12,699 bases of DNA. It comes from an uncultured Micrococcales bacterium (lineage in GTDB: Bacteria > Actinomycetota > Actinomycetes > Actinomycetales > Microbacteriaceae). How positions within the stretch are numbered: the first letter of the stretch is position 1; every line of letters begins with the position of its first letter. The stretch is taken from NCBI GenBank assembly GCA_913062665.1, contig CAJXVY010000006.1, forward strand, positions 1 through 12,699. Direction: 5' to 3'. A program made the translations under genes and the position numbers. The notes under the pieces were generated by a model. That model was not told the DNA's origin, did not search any database, and saw nothing but the letters and a program-made list of their open reading frames with translations. Positions 7,934 to 12,699 of this stretch are shown here, piece after piece.

Positions 7934-8194
7934 TTAGTCCTCGTTAAGTATTTTTTGCAGCTTGTCTTGATGAATCTCTTGCAAAGCAATTGAGAGTGGC
8001 TTGTCATCAACGGCACTGTCGATTAGAGGACCGACGTAATTGAATAGGCTTCCCTCGTGAAGAGCCGAGTAGTACTCGGAGATTTGACGGGCTCTCTTTG
8101 ATGCAAACATCACCAATTCATATTTCGAATCAACTTTTGCCAACAACTCGTCAATTGGCGGGTTTACGATTCCCTGTGCTTCAATCATTCTCAT
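7934..8194 (-). CDS. rpoZ: DNA-directed RNA polymerase omega subunit
   Basis: The small omega subunit helps assemble and stabilise the beta' subunit of RNA polymerase. The 86-residue protein carries the actinobacterial omega core: [20 protein letters not shown] (8-27) and [16 protein letters not shown] (30-45), then GPLIDS and [10 protein letters not shown] in the C-terminal part. Two starts are possible. ATG 8194 overlaps gmk by 14 bases and lies only three bases from AAAGGA. ATG 8188, two codons later (84 residues), overlaps gmk by 8 bases and has better spacing of nine bases. The second may be the real start. It sits between gmk and coaBC, as in Streptomyces and Mycobacterium, and is probably translationally coupled to gmk. 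Confidence 0.94.
   Translation of the reverse strand: MRMIEAQGIVNPPIDELLAKVDSKYELVMFASKRARQISEYYSALHEGSLFNYVGPLIDSAVDDKPLSIALQEIHQDKLQKILNED
7938..7943 (-). promoter_or_regulatory. Ribosome binding site for coaBC, inside the rpoZ 3' end
   Basis: CGAGGA on the minus strand lies six bases before TTG at 7931. It supports TTG as the coaBC start; no ATG lies nearby, and the flavin-binding motif begins at residue 6. The site overlaps the final rpoZ codons. Confidence 0.6.
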
Positions 8195-8741
8195 CTTTCC
8201 TTTGAATTACATAGTCTATGACCTCTTGGGTTGTTTTTTCTAGGTCGTCATTAATAAACACCCGGTCAAATTCCCCTTGAGCCTCAAGCTCTTCTTTGGC
8301 TGTTTTGAGTCTAGCTTGAAGCTGTTGATCAGTCTCTGTTCCTCTACCTCTGAGTCTGGCCTCTAGTTCTTCAAAGCTTGGAGGAGCGATGAAGATCTGC
8401 ACTGCATCTGGAGCTGTTTTTCTTATTTGGCGAGCTCCATCCAGATCAATCTCTAAAATAACTGTCTTTCCCTGATCAACCATCTCATCAACAGCACTCT
8501 TTGGCGTTCCATAGCGGTTTAGACCAAACACCCATGCCCATTCGAGCATTTCGCCCCTTGCCACCAATCGATCAAACTGCTCGTCTTCAACGAAGAAATA
8601 CTCAACTCCGTCGGATTCTGTCGGGCGAGGCTTACGGGTGGTGGCACTTACGCTCAGGACGAAGTCATCGCGCTTGGACAAGATTCCGCTAACAATACTT
8701 CCTTTGCCAACCCCTGCCGGCCCAGCAATAACGACTATCAT
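8181..8741 (-). CDS. gmk: Guanylate kinase
   Basis: Phosphorylates GMP (and dGMP) to GDP with ATP, an essential step in guanine nucleotide supply. The 186-residue protein has the P-loop GPAGVGKGS (7-15), the GMP-binding [21 protein letters not shown] (30-50), the lid/GMP segment [21 protein letters not shown] (64-84) and [12 protein letters not shown] (95-106). It starts almost directly at the first beta strand, without the N-terminal extension some homologues carry. ATG 8741 shares four bases (ATGA) with the pyrF stop and has AAGGA six bases upstream. In Streptomyces and Mycobacterium the nucleoid protein gene mihF/sIHF stands just before gmk; it is absent here. Confidence 0.97.
   Translation of the reverse strand: MIVVIAGPAGVGKGSIVSGILSKRDDFVLSVSATTRKPRPTESDGVEYFFVEDEQFDRLVARGEMLEWAWVFGLNRYGTPKSAVDEMVDQGKTVILEIDLDGARQIRKTAPDAVQIFIAPPSFEELEARLRGRGTETDQQLQARLKTAKEELEAQGEFDRVFINDDLEKTTQEVIDYVIQRKDEND
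8198..8203 (-). promoter_or_regulatory. Ribosome binding site for rpoZ, inside the gmk 3' end
   Basis: AAAGGA on the minus strand. It is three bases from ATG 8194 and nine from ATG 8188. Ordinary spacing (about 5-9 bases) favours the second ATG, so this site bears on which rpoZ start is used. Confidence 0.55.
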
Positions 8742-9502
8742 CGCAATTCCTTCAGAGCAGCTTCAATTCGGTCTGTTAACCCGGTTGCAGGACCCGCAAG
8801 AACGCTCCTGCTTACACTTGCAATCAAATTCTGACTTTGAAAACCGAACAGCCTTGATGCCTCACTGAGTTCAGCGCCCTGAGCTCCAAATCCGGGTGCC
8901 AGAATCGGGAATTGGGTATCAGTGAGAAGCGGATCAAGCCCGTAGTTTGCGGTGTCAACGGTGGCCCCAATCACAAAGCCAACGGCGTCTCTATCGAAAG
9001 CCACTAGCTCTTCCAAGATACTTTTTGATACCCCACCCTGCTGAAGCTCAACTGCTTCCGGATTTGAAGTTGCCACCAACACGAATACCCTCTTCTGGTT
9101 TCTAGCAGCCATCTCGATTGTTTCACCCAGCGCTCCAACTCCCAGATAGGGGCTCACTGTCAGTGCAGAGGCTAGAAATGGCGCATCCTTGGCTAGCCAG
9201 CCTGAAGCGTAACCCCTCATACTGCTACCAATATCCGATCGTTTGGCGTCGGCTATTGAATAAAGCCCCATCTCCCCCAAACTGCTGAGCAAAGTCTCTA
9301 GCTCAGCCATACCTTTTGAGCCATAACTCTCATAGAGCGACACTTGCGGCTTGACGATTTCCAGCCCTTCAGGGATGGAGTCAATAAATAATCTATTGAA
9401 CTCAGAAAGGCCTCTAGTTGAGACCTCCAACCCCCAGCTACTGAGAATCTCAGGGTGCGGATCAGCACCAACGCATAAATAGGGCCCGCTATCGAATCTC
9501 AA
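8738..9502 (-). CDS. pyrF: Orotidine 5'-phosphate decarboxylase (type 2)
   Basis: The last step of UMP synthesis: decarboxylation of OMP by a TIM-barrel enzyme. The 254-residue protein shows the type 2 pattern: [11 protein letters not shown] (10-20), [13 protein letters not shown] (49-61), the catalytic [10 protein letters not shown] (85-94, with Asp85, Lys87 and Asp90), TVSPYLG (115-121) and [11 protein letters not shown] near residue 200. DAKRSDIG has Ser where Gly is commoner (DAKRGDIG). The start is TTG at 9502, sharing TTGA with the carB stop. An in-frame stop nine bases upstream excludes a longer protein, and the next residues already belong to the core. The N-terminus is therefore a little shorter than in homologues that carry an extra helix before CVGxDPH. 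The ribosome binding site is weak (AGAG, four bases away), so coupling to carB translation is likely. Confidence 0.94.
   Translation of the reverse strand: MRFDSGPYLCVGADPHPEILSSWGLEVSTRGLSEFNRLFIDSIPEGLEIVKPQVSLYESYGSKGMAELETLLSSLGEMGLYSIADAKRSDIGSSMRGYASGWLAKDAPFLASALTVSPYLGVGALGETIEMAARNQKRVFVLVATSNPEAVELQQGGVSKSILEELVAFDRDAVGFVIGATVDTANYGLDPLLTDTQFPILAPGFGAQGAELSEASRLFGFQSQNLIASVSRSVLAGPATGLTDRIEAALKELR
8748..8752 (-). promoter_or_regulatory. Ribosome binding site for gmk, inside the pyrF 3' end
   Basis: AAGGA on the minus strand, six bases before ATG 8741, within the last codons of pyrF. It is well formed and fixes the gmk start at the pyrF/gmk overlap. Confidence 0.6.
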
Positions 9503-12500
9503 CGTACTCTATGCCTGTCATAGTCTTGAAGTGACATAACCTCAAATGAATTATCACGAATAAACTCAAGTGAGGCTATTGCTGGCGCTAGCTGGGCTGT
9601 GGTTGTGAAAATGGCCTTGCCACTCGCTGTTGTTGCAGCACGAATCTCATAGCCGTCGGCCCTGGCTGCCCCTCCACTGGGTGTGTTTATAACGATGTCA
9701 ATTTCGCCATCCGCAATCATCTCGACAATTGACCTCTCGTCCTCGCTCTTTTCACTAAATTTAGTCACCGAGATGGTTGGGATACCCTGCCTGCCAAGAA
9801 TCTTTGCCGTGCCCGAGGTTGCCAATATTTCAAAGCCCATTTGCCAGAGTCTCCGGATGGGTAAAACAATCTGGTGCTTGTCTCGGTCGCTGACTGAAAC
9901 AAACACCTTGCCTGTCTTAGGAAGCTTAACACCTGCAGCGACCTGTGATTTAGCGAAGGCTTTTGGAAAGTCTTCTGCAATTCCCATTACCTCGCCAGTT
10001 GAACGCATTTCTGGCCCCAATAAGCTATCAACATATTTGCCCTCTGGTGTCGTGAATCTCCTAAAGGGTAAAACAGCCTCTTTGACACTGATTGGGCTGT
10101 CCGGGGCTTGGCCACCATCAATTTCAGGCAGGTGGCCTGATTTGATCAAGTCTTCAATGGATTTACCAACCATTATCAGGCTTGCAGCTTTTGCCAAGGT
10201 AATGCCGAGTGCTTTTGAAACAAATGGAACGGTTCTTGACGCTCTTGGATTGGCCTCCAGCACAAACAGTCCGCCCGCCGATAGGGCAAACTGAATATTT
10301 ATCAAGCCCCTAACGCCAATCGCCTCTGCGATGTCATGGGTGGCTTTCCGAACCTGTTGCACCACGACGTCACTTAACGTCACAGGCGGAAGAGTGCAGG
10401 AGGAATCGCCGGAATGAATTCCTGCCTCCTCAATATGCTCCATGATTCCACCAATAAATAACTTTTGGCCGTCATAAAGCGCGTCCACATCGATCTCGAT
10501 TGCATCATCAAGAAATCTGTCGACGAGCAGAGGGTGCTCGCTGTCAATAACCACATTCCCCTTGTTTCTCTCGAAATAGCTGGACATACCTTGCTCGTCA
10601 TAGATAATTTCCATGCCTCGTCCACCGAGAACAAAGGAGGGTCGCACCAAAACTGGGAAACCGATCTCCTGGGCTACTTTGAACGCACTCTCGTTATCAA
10701 ACGCAATGTCGTTATCTGGAGCCCTCAGGTTTGAGGCCTTTAGAATCTCGCTAAACTTTCCTCGTTCTTCGGCCGCATCGATCTGGGCAGGTGTTGTGCC
10801 AAGAATTGGAATCCCGTTTTCCTCTAGTCCCCTGGCTAGTCCAAGAGCTGTTTGACCACCCAATTGAACAACCGCGCCGATGAATTCACCCGATTGAGAC
10901 TCTGCATGAATGACTTCTAAAACATCCTCGAGTGTGAGTGGTTCGAAATATAAACGATCACTTGTGTCGTAGTCAGTCGAAACAGTTTCTGGATTGCAGT
11001 TGACCATGATTGTTTCAAAGCCCTCGTCGCTCAGAGTGAAGCTGGCGTGAACACAGCTGTAGTCGAATTCAATTCCCTGGCCTATTCTGTTTGGACCGCT
11101 GCCGATAATTAGTACCTTCTTGCGGTTGCTGGGCACTACCTCCGACTGAGTTTCATAACTTGAGTAGTGATATGGAGTCAGAGCTGGAAATTCACCCGCA
11201 CAGGTATCCACAGTTTTATAAACGGGCCTGATCCCCTGACTCTGTCTGAGACTACGTATCTCGGCTTCGGATACTGACTTGATTTGAGCTAGCTGGGAAT
11301 CACTGAAGCCGTGACGCTTGGCCCTCTGCAGGCTGTCCTTGGTCAGTTCGGCACTGGCAAATATTGATGCCTCGCTGTTGAGTTTCTGGATTTGATACAA
11401 AAACCAGCGGTCAATTTTGGTTAGTTCATAGACCTCGTCAACAGAAACCCCGGCCAACAGCGCTTGCTGAACTTGATTGATTCTCCATTCAGTGGGTGTT
11501 TGCATCTTTTGCTTCAACTGTTCAGGGCTATCTGATCCAGCCACAAAGCTGAATTCACTGTCTTTTTTCTCCAGTGACCTCAGTGATTTCTGAAGTGCCT
11601 GACCGAAGGTTCTACCAATTGCCATCGCTTCACCGACACTTTTCATGGTTGTGGTTAGTGTGGAATCGGCTGCTGGGAACTTCTCAAAAGCAAATCTAGG
11701 CGCCTTCACCACTACATAATCAAGCGTTGGCTCAAAACTGGCAGGCGTTACCTTGGTAATGTCATTTTCAATCTCATCCAAGGTGTAGCCCACGGCTAGT
11801 TTGGCTGCAATCTTTGCAATGGGAAACCCGGTGGCCTTACTCGCAAGTGCTGATGATCTACTAACCCTTGGGTTCATCTCAATGATGATCACCCTGCCTG
11901 TTTCTGGGTCAACAGCGAATTGAATATTGCAACCCCCGGTATCCACCCCGACGGCCCTTATTACACCAATGGATAGATTTCTGAGATTTTGGTATTCCTT
12001 GTCGGTAAGAGTTAGCGCCGGTGCAACCGTTATCGAGTCGCCGGTGTGCACCCCCACAGGATCGACATTTTCGATTGAGCAAACGACCACCACGTTGTCG
12101 TTTTTATCCCGCATCATTTCAAGTTCATACTCTTTCCAACCGAGAATCGACTCCTCGAGTAAAACCTCGTTCGTTGGTGATGCATCAAGACCACTTCCTG
12201 CGATTCGATATAGATCCTCTTCATTGAAGGCAATTCCGCTGCCGAGCCCACCCATGGTGAAACTCGGCCTAACAACCAGTGGATAGCCGAAATCAGCTGC
12301 AACATCCAATGCCTCATCCATTGTGTGTGCAATTGCACTGCGTGCAACCTCTCCCCCAAGTTTGACAACGAGATCTTTGAACGTTTGCCTATCCTCGCCC
12401 GCTCTGATTGCATCCACATTCGCACCAATCAGCTCAACGTTGTATTTCTCCAATAGGCCACGATCGTGAAGTTCCATGGCGGCATTTAGTGCGGTTTGTC

Positions 12501-12699
12501 CACCCAGCGTGGGCAGAATTGCATCTGGTTTTTCTATTTGAACGATGCGCTCAATTACCTCTGGAGTAATCGGCTCAACATATGTTGCATCTGCAAAACC
12601 AGGGTCGGTCATGATTGTTGCTGGGTTCGAGTTGATGAGAATGACTCGGATGCCCTCTTCCCGCAGAACTCGGCAGGCTTGAGTTCCAGAGTAATCAAA
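9499..12699 (-). CDS. carB: Carbamoyl-phosphate synthase large subunit (5' end outside window)
   Basis: Makes carbamoyl phosphate from bicarbonate, ATP and the ammonia released by the CarA subunit, feeding pyrimidine and arginine synthesis. 1066 residues are visible. The frame is open to the right edge and begins [16 protein letters not shown], part of the family N-terminal region, so roughly 25-30 residues are missing. The ATG at 12612 is an internal methionine ([14 protein letters not shown]), not the start. The first ATP-grasp half includes [14 protein letters not shown] (visible residues about 142-155) and [16 protein letters not shown]. The second half begins near residue 528 with [20 protein letters not shown] and has [13 protein letters not shown] and [18 protein letters not shown]-terminal MGS-like allosteric domain starts near residue 930 ([13 protein letters not shown]). 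The TGA stop overlaps the pyrF start. Confidence 0.97.
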   Translation of the reverse strand, partial: FDYSGTQACRVLREEGIRVILINSNPATIMTDPGFADATYVEPITPEVIERIVQIEKPDAILPTLGGQTALNAAMELHDRGLLEKYNVELIGANVDAIRAGEDRQTFKDLVVKLGGEVARSAIAHTMDEALDVAADFGYPLVVRPSFTMGGLGSGIAFNEEDLYRIAGSGLDASPTNEVLLEESILGWKEYELEMMRDKNDNVVVVCSIENVDPVGVHTGDSITVAPALTLTDKEYQNLRNLSIGVIRAVGVDTGGCNIQFAVDPETGRVIIIEMNPRVSRSSALASKATGFPIAKIAAKLAVGYTLDEIENDITKVTPASFEPTLDYVVVKAPRFAFEKFPAADSTLTTTMKSVGEAMAIGRTFGQALQKSLRSLEKKDSEFSFVAGSDSPEQLKQKMQTPTEWRINQVQQALLAGVSVDEVYELTKIDRWFLYQIQKLNSEASIFASAELTKDSLQRAKRHGFSDSQLAQIKSVSEAEIRSLRQSQGIRPVYKTVDTCAGEFPALTPYHYSSYETQSEVVPSNRKKVLIIGSGPNRIGQGIEFDYSCVHASFTLSDEGFETIMVNCNPETVSTDYDTSDRLYFEPLTLEDVLEVIHAESQSGEFIGAVVQLGGQTALGLARGLEENGIPILGTTPAQIDAAEERGKFSEILKASNLRAPDNDIAFDNESAFKVAQEIGFPVLVRPSFVLGGRGMEIIYDEQGMSSYFERNKGNVVIDSEHPLLVDRFLDDAIEIDVDALYDGQKLFIGGIMEHIEEAGIHSGDSSCTLPPVTLSDVVVQQVRKATHDIAEAIGVRGLINIQFALSAGGLFVLEANPRASRTVPFVSKALGITLAKAASLIMVGKSIEDLIKSGHLPEIDGGQAPDSPISVKEAVLPFRRFTTPEGKYVDSLLGPEMRSTGEVMGIAEDFPKAFAKSQVAAGVKLPKTGKVFVSVSDRDKHQIVLPIRRLWQMGFEILATSGTAKILGRQGIPTISVTKFSEKSEDERSIVEMIADGEIDIVINTPSGGAARADGYEIRAATTASGKAIFTTTAQLAPAIASLEFIRDNSFEVMSLQDYDRHRVR

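Noticed and set aside
9683..10294. Open plus-strand frame of about 200 codons opposite carB
   Set aside because: It lies wholly inside well-conserved carB coding sequence on the other strand, has no recognisable motif and no promoter or ribosome binding site. It is a shadow of the carB codon pattern.
12610..12612. ATG at 12612 as the carB start
   Set aside because: The frame stays open to 12699 and the upstream residues ([12 protein letters not shown]…NSNPATI) are conserved CarB sequence, so this methionine is internal.

Overview
The window is a block of housekeeping genes from an actinobacterium. Reading the minus strand, the order is carB–pyrF–gmk–rpoZ–coaBC, then metK–priA–fmt–rsmB–rpe. 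This is the conserved actinobacterial arrangement known from Streptomyces and Mycobacterium. PriA has lost its helicase motifs, and RpoZ, AhcY and OMP decarboxylase are of actinobacterial types. Base composition is only moderately GC-rich (about 45-50% in the lines I counted by hand). Together these suggest a small-genome, moderate-GC lineage such as the aquatic Microbacteriaceae. The family-level placement is inference.

Layout from the right end: carB (5' end outside the window), pyrF, gmk, rpoZ and coaBC are packed with overlaps or a 2-base gap. Next comes ahcY, alone on the plus strand. It is convergent with coaBC (one base between the stops) and divergent from metK (104 bases between the starts). 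The minus strand then resumes with metK, priA, fmt and rsmB, again overlapping, followed after 9 bases by the first 27 codons of rpe, which runs off the left edge. No stretch over 300 bases lacks a gene; the 104-base metK/ahcY gap is the only real intergenic region.

Functionally, the right half covers pyrimidine synthesis (carB, pyrF), GMP phosphorylation (gmk), an RNA polymerase subunit (rpoZ) and coenzyme A synthesis (coaBC). The left half covers SAM synthesis (metK), replication restart (priA), initiator tRNA formylation (fmt), 16S rRNA methylation (rsmB) and the pentose phosphate pathway (rpe). AhcY removes the S-adenosylhomocysteine left after SAM is used, so the divergent metK/ahcY pair puts the entry and exit steps of the methylation cycle on one short control region.

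I found no mobile element, CRISPR array, RNA gene, defence locus or new gene family. The points worth a second look are a well-formed leaderless promoter for ahcY, the one-base convergent junction that splits the ancestral gene string around an opposite-strand gene, a run of TTG/GTG starts at coupled gene junctions, the missing mihF gene between pyrF and gmk, and residue substitutions in AhcY and CoaBC.
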